A DNA stretch of 64,000 nucleotides from Paenibacillus montanisoli. GTDB taxonomy: Bacteria; Bacillota; Bacilli; Paenibacillales; Paenibacillaceae. Shown in pieces: positions 1-8,601 of the stretch. Within the stretch, counting starts at the first letter, position 1. Every line of letters begins with the position of its first letter. The stretch spans positions 1 to 64,000 of the forward strand of contig NZ_QLUW01000004.1 of assembly GCF_003268025.1 (NCBI RefSeq), given 5' to 3'. The notes under the pieces were generated by a model. It was given only the letters and a program-made list of their open reading frames with translations, did not search any database and had not been told where the DNA came from. A program made the translations under genes and the position numbers.

Positions 1-586
<586 letters not shown>

Positions 587-730
587 AGTGATCCGAAGAT
601 CATTTATGAATTCGCTTGTTAGCTCATTCAAAAACTAGCTTGTTTTAAAACCTTTTGACAGGTCGCTCATTGTTCAGTTTTCAAGGAACAAATTCAGTTC
701 TTTTTCCATCCGGCTTGCGGCCGGAATTAG
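587..730 (-). other. rrn leader (5' precursor of 16S)
   Basis: Transcribed spacer between the proximal rrn promoter and 16S. It contains GTTCCTTGAAAACTGAACA (complement at 671-689), a motif commonly seen in Bacillus and Paenibacillus rRNA leaders and spacers, where it belongs to the processing and antitermination region. Role inferred from position. Confidence 0.7.
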
Positions 731-760
731 AATATATCATAGTTCGAAACCGAATTGCAA
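731..760 (-). promoter_or_regulatory. rrn promoter P2 (proximal)
   Basis: On the minus strand: -35 TTGCAA (755-760), 18-bp spacer, -10 TATATT (731-736), about 145 bp upstream of mature 16S. The surrounding sequence is a near copy of P1, 97 bp away. Confidence 0.6.
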
Positions 761-827
761 GCATTATTTTTTAACTTGTTTTTCGTTTCGACCACCGCGT
801 CCTTGCTGCTCTCAGCGGCGGAATTAG

Positions 828-857
828 AATATACCATGGTTCGACACGATATGGCAA
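828..857 (-). promoter_or_regulatory. rrn promoter P1 (distal)
   Basis: On the minus strand: -35 TTGCCA (852-857), 18-bp spacer, -10 TATATT (828-833). The block GGAATTAGAATATA and the sequence around the -35 recur in P2, so the promoter pair looks like a local duplication. Tandem P1/P2 promoters are usual for rrn operons of Bacillales. Confidence 0.6.
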
Positions 858-919
858 GCCTTATTTCAAAAAAACTTTCGAACCGCCAGAAAGAGGCGCC
901 AAAGACGCCCCCATTTCAG

Positions 920-2365
920 CTATTGTGCTCTATAACGTTGAATGAGATCGAGTTTTAGCTGCCATGCTTCGACACTGCTGTTCACGCGGTACATCTCCGG
1001 ATTGAGCTTGCGAAGGTACTGCGGCCAAAATAATCGCAACTGCTCCTCATGATACTGTCTGATCTCCGCCAAGCTTGGCAGCGTATAGACCAGCTCGCCT
1101 GCTTGAAAGATCGGCTGCAGCAGGGGCACGGCCTTATAATCCGTGATTACTTTATGAATATAAGGATGCAGCGGATCATGCAGCTTAATCGCTTCGCCGC
1201 GCCGAACGGCTTCATCATGCCGAAGAGCGATATAATCGCCGTCAGCCATACCGGTTGCGCGGTTCACGATGCGATAGACCTCTTTGACGCCGGGCATGCT
1301 TACCTTCTCGGGATTGCCGGATATTTTGATCACGGGGACGAGCTCCCCATCCTTCTCGCGGGCGACAAGCTTATATACGCCGCCAAGAGAAGGCTGGTCG
1401 CCGGCGGTAATGAGCTGCGTGCCTACGCCCCAGACATCGATTTTTGCCCCTTGCGCCTTGAGATTGAAAATGATGTTCTCATCCAAATCGTTTGAAGCGA
1501 CAATTTGCACATAAGGTAGGCCCGCTTCATCGAGCATCGCCCGGGTTCGCTGCGATAAATAAGCCAGGTCGCCGCTATCGAGCCGGATCGCGTTCATCCG
1601 CTTACCCTGTTGTTCAAGCATGTGCCCGATTCGAATGGCATTCGGCACACCGCTTCGCAGCGTATCGTAAGTGTCCACCAGCAGCGTCACTTGATCCGGA
1701 AGCACCTCCGCATACTTGCGGAAGGCTTCCTCTTCCGTATCATGCCCCTGCACCCAAGCATGCGCGTGCGTGCCTTTGGTCGGGATGCCGAACAGCATGC
1801 CGGCCCGCAGATTGGAGGTCGCATGGAAGCCCGCAATATAGGATGCGCGCGCGCCCCAAACCGCAGCATCCGCTTCCTGCGCGCGTCTCGTGCCGAACTC
1901 CAGCAGCGCGTCGCTGCCGGCGACCTGCTTAATGCGCGACGCTTTGGTAGCGATCAACGTTTGATAGTTCACGAAGTTGAGCATAGCCGTTTCGATCAAC
2001 TGCGCCTCGAACACCCGCGCTTCCACGCGAATCAAAGGCTCATTCGGAAAAACGATCGTCCCTTCGGGCACGGCTGCCAGATCGCCGGTAAATCGAAAGC
2101 GGCGCAGCTCCTGCAGAAACGCTTCGTTATACTGCTCCTCCTGCTCGCTCAAATAAGCGATTTCCTCCTCCCCGAACCGGAGATTGCGGATATAGTCGAC
2201 AACACGCTCCAATCCGGCAGCCACCGCATAGCCGTTGCCGAACGGAAGCTTGCGGAAGAACAGCTCGAATACCGCTTTCTCGTTCATCGAGCCGTTCATC
2301 CAGTGCGCATACATCATGTTGATTTGATACTTATCCGTATGAAGCGCCAAATTGCCGCAGCTCAT
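920..2365 (-). CDS. pncB: Nicotinate phosphoribosyltransferase
   Basis: Makes nicotinate mononucleotide from nicotinate and PRPP with ATP hydrolysis (Preiss-Handler NAD salvage), in the cytosol. The 481 residues match the family length and open with the typical HTDKYQINMMYAHW segment. The family motif GTHAHAWVQ and the phosphate-binding region around LDSGDLAYLS and DVWGVGTQL are intact. GGAAGGAGTGA precedes the ATG. It is the last gene of pncA-nadE-pncB, starting 6 nt after the nadE stop, so it is presumably controlled by the NrtR-type operator in front of pncA. Confidence 0.96.
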   Translation of the reverse strand: MSCGNLALHTDKYQINMMYAHWMNGSMNEKAVFELFFRKLPFGNGYAVAAGLERVVDYIRNLRFGEEEIAYLSEQEEQYNEAFLQELRRFRFTGDLAAVPEGTIVFPNEPLIRVEARVFEAQLIETAMLNFVNYQTLIATKASRIKQVAGSDALLEFGTRRAQEADAAVWGARASYIAGFHATSNLRAGMLFGIPTKGTHAHAWVQGHDTEEEAFRKYAEVLPDQVTLLVDTYDTLRSGVPNAIRIGHMLEQQGKRMNAIRLDSGDLAYLSQRTRAMLDEAGLPYVQIVASNDLDENIIFNLKAQGAKIDVWGVGTQLITAGDQPSLGGVYKLVAREKDGELVPVIKISGNPEKVSMPGVKEVYRIVNRATGMADGDYIALRHDEAVRRGEAIKLHDPLHPYIHKVITDYKAVPLLQPIFQAGELVYTLPSLAEIRQYHEEQLRLFWPQYLRKLNPEMYRVNSSVEAWQLKLDLIQRYRAQ

Positions 2366-2371
2366 GCGCGC

Positions 2372-3208
2372 TCACTCCTTCCACCAATCATCATAGACCG
2401 TAACCGGACCGCGGCGTTTATGCTCCGTCAGTTTGTATCGCGCCTCGATTTTGCCGCTTAACTCCGCCGGAACCGTCTGGCCTTCCAAATAATCGTCCAG
2501 TTGCACATAGCTCATGCCAAGCGCCTCCTCATCGGGAATGCCGGGCTTCAAGTCCTCCAAATCCGCCGTCGGTTTCTTCGTATAAAGATGTTCCGGACAG
2601 CCCAGCTCGATTAGCATCGAACGCCCTTGCCGCTTGTTCAAGCCATAAATCGGCACTAAATCGCAAGCCCCGTCCCCATGCTTTGTATAGAAGCCGGTGA
2701 CCGCTTCCGCCGCATGATCCGTACCCAGCACAAGCAGGCCGTAATGGGCCGCCAGATCGTACTGCGCCTTCATCCGCTCCCGCGCTTTCACATTCCCTTT
2801 ATGAAAATCGCCCAGCTTCTCGCCCGTCGCTTCCTCAAACGCCGCAACAGACGCATCAACGGATGCTTTTATATTAATCGTAACTGTGCGAGTAGGTTCG
2901 ATAAACCGGAGAGCGTCCTGGCAGTCGTCTTCGTCCCGCTGCACGCCATAAGGCAGCCGAACGGCAACAAACATCGCCCGGTTCGACTCGTCATGCTCGG
3001 CATTCCACTCATTCACGGCCAACTGCGCAAGCTTGCCGGCCAAGGTGGAATCTTGACCGCCCGAGATGCCGAGCACGAAGCCTTTAGACCGCGTATGCTG
3101 CATGTACGCTTTCATGAAATCGACGCGCCGGCGAATTTCCTCCCCAGCGTCAATGGCCGGCTTTACTTTGAGCTCGGCGATGATTCTCTTTTGCATCAGA
3201 TCGTCCAT
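2372..3208 (-). CDS. nadE: NH3-dependent NAD+ synthetase
   Basis: Amidates nicotinate adenine dinucleotide to NAD+, the last step of NAD synthesis. The 278 residues are the length of the short ammonia-dependent form, with no glutaminase domain. The ATP pyrophosphatase P-loop SGGQDS lies at residues 49-54, and the conserved [19 protein letters not shown] region follows. AAGGAG stands upstream of the ATG. It sits between pncA (15 nt upstream) and pncB (6 nt downstream) in one transcript. Confidence 0.96.
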   Translation of the reverse strand: MDDLMQKRIIAELKVKPAIDAGEEIRRRVDFMKAYMQHTRSKGFVLGISGGQDSTLAGKLAQLAVNEWNAEHDESNRAMFVAVRLPYGVQRDEDDCQDALRFIEPTRTVTINIKASVDASVAAFEEATGEKLGDFHKGNVKARERMKAQYDLAAHYGLLVLGTDHAAEAVTGFYTKHGDGACDLVPIYGLNKRQGRSMLIELGCPEHLYTKKPTADLEDLKPGIPDEEALGMSYVQLDDYLEGQTVPAELSGKIEARYKLTEHKRRGPVTVYDDWWKE

Positions 3209-3223
3209 CCTGCATCCATCTCC

Positions 3224-3781
3224 TTATATTGTGATTGGCTGATCGTCGATTCTCAGTTCCGCTCCGAGCGACCGCTGAAAATGCTGAAGCGCCCACTCAT
3301 GTCCTTGCGGATTAAAAGAAGCAGCGCAGTCCGCATGCACGACGATTCGAAAGCCTCGATTGTATGCGTCAACCGCCGTATGCAGTACGCAAATATCGGT
3401 ACAAACGCCAACCAGGTGAATCTCCTGCACGGCTCTCATTCGAAGCTGCAAATCCAGATCGGTTCCGGCAAAGGCGCTGTATCTCGTTTTGTCCATCCAA
3501 TAGATGCGCTCTTTCTCCGCCTCGTAAACCTCGCTAAGCTTGCCGTACAGCTCACGCCCTGACGTCCCCCGAATATTGTGCGGAGGAAACAGCTTATGCT
3601 CGGGGTGAAGCGCATCCTGCTCGTCATGCACATCGACAGCCATCACGACAAAATCGCCCTGCTTCACGAATTGCCGCGTTACGGCCGCTATACGGTCCTC
3701 GATCGCGATGGCCGGCTGCCCTACCGGCAACCGGCCCTCTACGAAATCAAACGTGTAATCGATGACGACCAATGCTTTCAT
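3224..3781 (-). CDS. pncA: Nicotinamidase (isochorismatase family)
   Basis: Hydrolyses nicotinamide to nicotinate, feeding PncB and then, after adenylylation, NadE. The Asp-Lys-Cys triad of the family is visible as D8, K98 and C131 (in GVCTDICVLHTA); D50 and H52 are likely metal ligands. I chose the ATG at 3781, which is 9 nt after AAGGAAG. An in-frame GTG at 3790 abuts that ribosome binding site and is unlikely. First gene of the salvage operon. NadD, needed between PncB and NadE, is not in the window. Confidence 0.93.
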   Translation of the reverse strand: MKALVVIDYTFDFVEGRLPVGQPAIAIEDRIAAVTRQFVKQGDFVVMAVDVHDEQDALHPEHKLFPPHNIRGTSGRELYGKLSEVYEAEKERIYWMDKTRYSAFAGTDLDLQLRMRAVQEIHLVGVCTDICVLHTAVDAYNRGFRIVVHADCAASFNPQGHEWALQHFQRSLGAELRIDDQPITI

Positions 3782-3811
3782 CTTTTCCACCTTCCTTAAA
3801 TGAATTCAAGT

Positions 3812-3840
3812 TTTATATTATGTCATTACGACAATATCAA
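3812..3840 (-). promoter_or_regulatory. pncA operon promoter with embedded NrtR-type operator
   Basis: Minus strand: -35 TTGATA (3835-3840), 17-bp spacer, -10 TATAAA (3812-3817). The inverted repeat TGTCATTACGACA (3821-3833, plus-strand reading) fills the spacer. The same 13-mer with one change lies in the nrtR promoter. Occupation would block RNA polymerase, so repression by NrtR is the simplest reading. Confidence 0.7.
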
Positions 3841-3856
3841 CAGCGATAAAGAATGC

Positions 3857-4639
3857 CTAGCTGTAAATGGACAGCTGAGGCGAAAAGCCGGTAAAACGAT
3901 AGAGCTGCGCGGCCCGCTGGGAATACCGGCTGGACATCTTCAATTCGCCGCGCGAATCCCGGACTTCTTCAATAATGCCTTTGCGGCTTCGGGTCGACGT
4001 GATCTTGCGGATGAAGTTCCGCTCCACGAATTCGGGAACGACGGTCTCGATGACCTGGTACAGCTCGCCGATCGTAAACTCCTCGGGAAGAAACGCTCGC
4101 GCAATAGTCGTTGTCAGCATGCTGTGCCGAATGTGCTTCAGCGCATCATGCAGAATCTGCCTGTGGTCAAAAGCAAGCTCCATCTCCAACGCCTCCTGGA
4201 CCGGAAACAGCCGGACGTCAGCGGCATCATCGGCGGCTCTGCGACTCGCGAGCGTATCCTCATGAACGAGCGCGCAGAACGCATGCGAGATCATCCATCC
4301 CCGAGGATCCCGCCCCGGCTCGCTGTAGGCATTGAAATATTCAATGTGTACGTTCTCGACGCCGGTTTCTTCTTGCAGCTCCCGTTTGGCGCTGGCTAGC
4401 AAAGTTTCCGTTTCTTTTGAAAAACCGCCAGGCAGTGCCCACTGACCGGCAAACGGCCAGCTTTTGCGCTGTATGAGCAGTACCTCCAGCCTTCGGGAGG
4501 GAAGCGACTTTTTCGACGTATTCCGCTCCGTTGATGTAATCGTGAAAATAACGATGTCAGCAGGCGCGCCATCGGGCGTTCGGTAGTTTCGGGGGGAGTA
4601 GTTGGCAGCTGTTTCTGCATCGAAATTAGGTTCGGTCAT
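3857..4639 (-). CDS. nrtR: NrtR-type Nudix transcriptional regulator of NAD metabolism
   Basis: 260 residues: an N-terminal Nudix domain joined to a C-terminal winged-helix-like region (about 175-255), the architecture of NrtR repressors, which sense ADP-ribose and control NAD genes. The Nudix box, G72 to V94 (REL and QEETGV visible), is complete, so hydrolase activity cannot be excluded; many NrtR proteins have a decayed box. The gene lies 75 nt upstream of pncA on the same strand. Both promoters carry the same palindrome, which supports autoregulation plus control of salvage. A plain ADP-ribose pyrophosphatase is the less likely alternative. Confidence 0.85.
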   Translation of the reverse strand: MTEPNFDAETAANYSPRNYRTPDGAPADIVIFTITSTERNTSKKSLPSRRLEVLLIQRKSWPFAGQWALPGGFSKETETLLASAKRELQEETGVENVHIEYFNAYSEPGRDPRGWMISHAFCALVHEDTLASRRAADDAADVRLFPVQEALEMELAFDHRQILHDALKHIRHSMLTTTIARAFLPEEFTIGELYQVIETVVPEFVERNFIRKITSTRSRKGIIEEVRDSRGELKMSSRYSQRAAQLYRFTGFSPQLSIYS

Positions 4640-4670
4640 AACGTCTACACCTGCTTTGAATTTCTCATAC

Positions 4671-4702
4671 TGTCATTATGACATTATTAAAATCATTGTC
4701 AA
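4671..4702 (-). promoter_or_regulatory. nrtR promoter with operator TGTCATTATGACA
   Basis: Minus strand: -35 TTGACA (4697-4702), 16-bp spacer, -10 CATAAT (4675-4680). The palindrome TGTCAT-T-ATGACA (4671-4683) has perfect 6-bp arms around one base and covers the -10. It also lies about 120 bp before the divergent uracil permease start and could influence that gene. Confidence 0.7.
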
Positions 4703-4805
4703 GGGGGGAGAGGCCCAGATTATGCAATACCGCATTGAGGGCAAGTATGGTACTATAGCGTTTGGCAAAATCAGTTTATTCATTACACCAGGAGGTCTTC
4801 CACCG

Positions 4806-6083
4806 TTGTCCAACATCATTCAAGTCCATGAAAGGCCATCGCTTGCGGCCAGTATCCCGCTCAGTCTGCAGCATTTGTTCGCTATGTTCGGTTCGACCGT
4901 GCTCGTACCGATACTGTTCAAGGTTGATCCTGCAACGATTCTATTGATGAACGGAATCGGGACGCTTATCTATCTTCTCATTACGAAATTTAAAATCCCT
5001 GCTTATCTGGGCTCGAGCTTCGCTTTCCTTTCGCCTGTATTCGTAGTGCTCGGATCAGAAGGCGGGGGCTATTCGGCTGCGCTAGGCGGCTTCATTGTGG
5101 TCGGTGTCATCTTCACGCTTGTTGCCTTGCTGATCAAGCTGGCCGGTACCCGCTGGATCGACGTCGTGTTTCCGCCGGCAGCCATGGGCGCCATTGTCGC
5201 CGTAATCGGGCTGGAGCTGGTGCCGGTTGCCGCGCAAATGGCAGGCTTGATTGCGAAACCCGGCGCGCCGGCGGATTGGTCGCCCGACGGGGCGACCATC
5301 GCCGTTTCGATCGTGACGCTGAGCATTGGGGTCGTGGGCTCTGTGTTGTTCCGCGGCTTCCTTAAAGTCATTCCGATTCTGATTGCCATCGTCGTCGGTT
5401 ATGCGCTTGCGTCGATCCTCGGATTGGTCGCAGTGAAAGAGGCCATCAGCGCAGCCGCGTGGTTTCAATCGCCGACTTTCTACTCGCCGACATTCGACTG
5501 GTCCAGCATCGCCATTATCGCGCCTGCTGCGCTGGTAGTCATCGCCGAGCATATCGGCCACTTGATCGTAACCGGAAACATCGTCGAGAAGGATCTCACG
5601 AAGGATCCGGGCTTAAGCCGATCGCTCCTTGGCAACGGCGTTTCGACGGTACTGTCCGGTTTCGTCGGTTCCACGCCGAATACGACGTACGGCGAGAACA
5701 TCGGCGTCATGGCCATTAGCCGCGTGTATTCCGTCTGGGTTATCGGCGGGGCGGCGGTCATCGCGATCGTGCTGTCGTTCATCGGCAAGCTGTCCGCCTT
5801 GATTCAAACGATTCCAGAGGCCGTTATGGGCGGCGTTTCTCTGCTGCTCTTCGGCGTTATTGCCGCTTCCGGTATACGCATGCTGGTGGAAACGAAGGTG
5901 GACTACTCCAAGCCGGCCAACCTGATGCTGACGACTGTTGTGCTCGTCATTGGATTGAGCGGCGCCGCATTGAAGTTCGGCAATTTCGAGCTGAAGGGTA
6001 TGGCGCTTGCGACCGTTTCCGCGATTGTGCTGAGCTTGTTCTTGAAGCTTATTGAAGTGTTCCGATTATCATCGGAAGAATAA
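4806..6083 (+). CDS. uraA: Uracil permease (NCS2 family)
   Basis: Proton-driven uracil uptake across the cytoplasmic membrane. The sequence follows E. coli UraA closely from near the N-terminus (RPSL...IPLSLQHLFAMFG) through GIGTLIYL, IPAYLGSSFAF and VFPPAAMGAIVAVIGLEL to STPNTTYGENIGVMA, with about 12-14 hydrophobic segments. I place the start at TTG 4806, 10 nt after AGGAGG (4790-4795), giving 425 residues, the family length. An in-frame upstream extension to 4602 would run through the nrtR operator and has no homology. Divergent from nrtR. I see no PyrR attenuator or purine riboswitch in the leader. Confidence 0.92.
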   Translation: MSNIIQVHERPSLAASIPLSLQHLFAMFGSTVLVPILFKVDPATILLMNGIGTLIYLLITKFKIPAYLGSSFAFLSPVFVVLGSEGGGYSAALGGFIVVGVIFTLVALLIKLAGTRWIDVVFPPAAMGAIVAVIGLELVPVAAQMAGLIAKPGAPADWSPDGATIAVSIVTLSIGVVGSVLFRGFLKVIPILIAIVVGYALASILGLVAVKEAISAAAWFQSPTFYSPTFDWSSIAIIAPAALVVIAEHIGHLIVTGNIVEKDLTKDPGLSRSLLGNGVSTVLSGFVGSTPNTTYGENIGVMAISRVYSVWVIGGAAVIAIVLSFIGKLSALIQTIPEAVMGGVSLLLFGVIAASGIRMLVETKVDYSKPANLMLTTVVLVIGLSGAALKFGNFELKGMALATVSAIVLSLFLKLIEVFRLSSEE

Positions 6084-6086
6084 ATA

Positions 6087-6124
6087 CAAAGGGCGTCCCG
6101 ATATTGGGACGCCCTTTGTGTTTT
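6087..6124 (+). terminator. Rho-independent terminator after uraA
   Basis: Perfect 13-bp stem (CAAAGGGCGTCCC at 6087-6099, its complement at 6106-6118) with a 6-nt loop, followed by TGTTTT, 3 nt after the permease stop codon. Confidence 0.9.
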
Positions 6125-6133
6125 GGGGAAGCT

Positions 6134-6205
6134 TAACGGACATGGATGTCCGTTAGAGACATTTATTCGCCATTATGAATTTTTAACGGACATGGATGTC
6201 CGTTA
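6134..6205. repeat. Two copies of a 22-bp palindrome, 50 bp apart
   Basis: At 6134-6155 and 6184-6205 the arm TAACGGACAT is followed by GG and its exact reverse complement. The copies are identical and spaced exactly 50 bp. They lie 3' of both flanking convergent genes, so they may act as REP-like or transcript-end hairpins, but neither has a T-run. Confidence 0.75.
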
Positions 6206-6217
6206 GGGCCGGAGAGC

Positions 6218-7018
6218 CTACTCGCCGGTAAACCGCGGCGGCCGTTTCTCACGGAATGCGGCGAGCGCTTCCAGCCGGTCCTTCGTCGGAATGACCGCTT
6301 CGTAGGCTTCCGTTTCAAGCTCAAGGCCCGCATTGAGGTCTGCCGCATCCAAGCCCCGATCGATCGCCAGCTTAGCTTGATAGACTGCTAGCGGCGCATT
6401 GGCCAGCAGCTCTTCCGCCATCCGCCCGGTAAACTCGCGCAGCTGCTCCGGATTCTCGGCCACTCCGTTCACTAGGCCGAGTTCAAACGCTTGCCCCGCC
6501 GTAATCCTGCGCGCGGTCAGGATCAGCTCCTTCGCCCGCGCGGGGCCGATGAGCCGCGGCAGCCGCTGCGTTCCGCCGGCGCCGGGGATGATGCCGAGGC
6601 TCACCTCGGTCAGCCCCAGCTTCGCGCCCAGGACGGCGTAGCGGAAGTCGCAGCACAGCGCCAGCTCCAGTCCGCCGCCGAAGGCCAGACCGTTTATCGC
6701 GGCGATCGTCGGCTGCGGCAGCCGTTCGAGCGCGGAGAACACGGCCTTGCTCCATTCGAGGCGCTGCCGGATTTGCTGCGGATCGGTCAGCATGCTGCGT
6801 TCCTTCAAGTCGGCGCCGGCGCAGAACGCGCGCCCCTCGCCTTCCACGATGACGACGCGGATGCCCCTCGGATCGGCGGCAATGGCGCGCAGCACTTCCT
6901 CCAGCGCGGCGAGCATCCCGCCGTTGATCGCATTGAGGCTCTCCGGCCGATGGAGCCGGATGTAGCCGATGTGGTCCCGCTGCTCCCAGCGAACGGGCTC
7001 CTCTTTCATCGCCGTCAT
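6218..7018 (-). CDS. Enoyl-CoA hydratase/isomerase family protein (AtuE / methylglutaconyl-CoA hydratase-like)
   Basis: Crotonase-fold enzyme of 266 residues expected to hydrate a branched unsaturated acyl-CoA. The CoA-binding segment GRAFCAGADLKE, the oxyanion-hole segment GLAFGGGLELALCCDFR and the TEVSLGIIPGAGGTQRLPR block with the catalytic-position Glu are present. The start is ATG 7018 after GGGAGGG; a longer in-frame extension overlaps the carboxyltransferase and is rejected. It follows that gene by 14 nt. The neighbour order matches methylglutaconyl- or isohexenylglutaconyl-CoA hydratases (B. subtilis YngF, Pseudomonas AtuE). Substrate is inferred from context only. Confidence 0.88.
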   Translation of the reverse strand: MTAMKEEPVRWEQRDHIGYIRLHRPESLNAINGGMLAALEEVLRAIAADPRGIRVVIVEGEGRAFCAGADLKERSMLTDPQQIRQRLEWSKAVFSALERLPQPTIAAINGLAFGGGLELALCCDFRYAVLGAKLGLTEVSLGIIPGAGGTQRLPRLIGPARAKELILTARRITAGQAFELGLVNGVAENPEQLREFTGRMAEELLANAPLAVYQAKLAIDRGLDAADLNAGLELETEAYEAVIPTKDRLEALAAFREKRPPRFTGE

Positions 7019-7032
7019 GCCGTTCCCTCCCG

Positions 7033-8577
7033 CTATACCGGATAGACCGGGTGCTTCCGGTCCGTGAACGTGACGTTTTTGGACGTGTAGGCATCGAACC
7101 GTTTGATTAACTCCCTCCGCAAGGAATGAGCGGGCACGATCCCGTCTATCACCATATCGGAGGCCAGCTGATAGAGGTCGATATCCTGGCGATATTCCTC
7201 GCGCTTGGCGGCGATAAATTCGCTTCGCTCCGGCTCGGGCAGCTCCGCGATCTTGTTCGCGTAGACGGCATTGATCGCCGCTTCCGGCCCCATGACGGCA
7301 ATTTGCGCGGAGGGCAGCGCGAGGCAGCAGTCCGGCTCGAATGCCGGTCCGCCCATGGCATAGAGTCCCGCACCGTACGCTTTGCGGACGATGACGGATA
7401 TTTTCGGCACGGTCGCTTCGGAGACGGCGGCGATCATCTTGGCCCCGTGCCGGATAATGCCGGCCTGCTCCACCGCGGTGCCGACCATAAAGCCCGGCAC
7501 GTCGGCAAGAAACAGCAGCGGGATATGGAACGCATCGCAAAGGCTGATGAACTTGGCCGCTTTGTCCGCGGAATCGTGGAACAGGATGCCGCCCTTCGTC
7601 TTCGGCTGATTGGCGATAATGCCGACGGGTTGCCCGCCGAGCCGAGCCAAGCCCGTAATCAGCTCGCGCGCGAACAGCCGCTTGATTTCGAAGAAGGAGT
7701 TCTCGTCGATCAAGCCGTCGATGAGCTGATACATATCAAACGACGTATATTGATCGCTCGGTATAATGGCATCCAGCGGCACGCGCTGATCGGCAGGCGG
7801 ACGCGGCTCTCGGGAAGGCGGCGGCGAAGCGTAGTTCGCGGGAAAATAGGCCAAATACTGCCTCGCCAGCGCAATCGCTTCCTCTTCGCTCTTCGCGAGC
7901 ACATCGCCGCAGCCGGAGACGGAGCAGTGCATCCGAGCGCCGCCGAGCTGCTCCAGCGTCGCCTTCTCGCCCGTCACCATCTCTACGATCCGCGGCGATC
8001 CCAGGTACATGGAGGCATTGCCGTCTACCATTATGACAATATCGCAAAATGCCGGGATATACGCCCCGCCAGCGGCGGAGGGGCCAAACAGCAGGCAGAC
8101 CTGCGGGATTTTGCCCGACAGCTTGACTTCATTGTAGAAAATCCGCCCCGCCCCGCGCCTCCCTGGATACATCAGCGCCTGATCGGTAATGCGCGCTCCC
8201 GCCGAATCGACGAGATAGAGCAGCGGGATCCGAAGCTTATCGGCCGTTTCCTGCATGCGGATGATTTTCTCGACCGTCTTCGCTCCCCATGAGCCGGCCT
8301 TCACGGTCGAATCGTTGGCGATGACGCCGACCGTCACGCCATGGATGCGGCCAATGGCCGTCACGACGCCGTCGGCCGGCAGTCCATATTCCGTGCAGTT
8401 CGCGAACATCGCGTCCTCAAGCTCGAAATCCGGATCGAAGAGCAGCTTCAGCCGGTCACGGACGAACAACTTCCCCTGCTCCTTGTTCTTCGCATGGTAT
8501 TTGGAGGCGCCGCCCTGTTTGATCTCCTCGATCTGCTCCTGCAGCCTATCCATCGCCGGCTCGCGTTCACGCTCCAT
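7033..8577 (-). CDS. Acyl-CoA carboxylase, carboxyltransferase (beta) subunit
   Basis: 514 residues with the two crotonase-like carboxyltransferase halves of the PccB/MccB/AtuC family. GPSAAGGAYIPAF (first half) and DVPGFMVGTAVEQAGIIRHGAKM (positions of this block near the second active site) are characteristic. It transfers carboxyl from biotin to an acyl-CoA such as methylcrotonyl- or geranyl-CoA. It needs a biotin carboxylase/carrier partner, and none is encoded in this window. AGGAGGGGAG lies before the ATG; the gene begins 24 nt after the dehydrogenase stop. Confidence 0.92.
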   Translation of the reverse strand: MEREREPAMDRLQEQIEEIKQGGASKYHAKNKEQGKLFVRDRLKLLFDPDFELEDAMFANCTEYGLPADGVVTAIGRIHGVTVGVIANDSTVKAGSWGAKTVEKIIRMQETADKLRIPLLYLVDSAGARITDQALMYPGRRGAGRIFYNEVKLSGKIPQVCLLFGPSAAGGAYIPAFCDIVIMVDGNASMYLGSPRIVEMVTGEKATLEQLGGARMHCSVSGCGDVLAKSEEEAIALARQYLAYFPANYASPPPSREPRPPADQRVPLDAIIPSDQYTSFDMYQLIDGLIDENSFFEIKRLFARELITGLARLGGQPVGIIANQPKTKGGILFHDSADKAAKFISLCDAFHIPLLFLADVPGFMVGTAVEQAGIIRHGAKMIAAVSEATVPKISVIVRKAYGAGLYAMGGPAFEPDCCLALPSAQIAVMGPEAAINAVYANKIAELPEPERSEFIAAKREEYRQDIDLYQLASDMVIDGIVPAHSLRRELIKRFDAYTSKNVTFTDRKHPVYPV

Positions 8578-8601
8578 AATCTAAGCAGCTCCCCTCCTAA
8601 G

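Noticed and set aside
1610-3562. Two long plus-strand frames opposite pncB, nadE and pncA
   Set aside because: Antisense to confidently assigned enzymes, with no ribosome binding site and no recognisable domain; a result of GC-rich third positions.
4602-4805. N-terminal extension of the uracil permease to 4602
   Set aside because: It crosses the nrtR operator and has no homology; TTG 4806 after AGGAGG gives the family length.
7019-7540. N-terminal extension of the enoyl-CoA hydratase frame
   Set aside because: It overlaps the carboxyltransferase in another frame; ATG 7018 has its own GGGAGGG.
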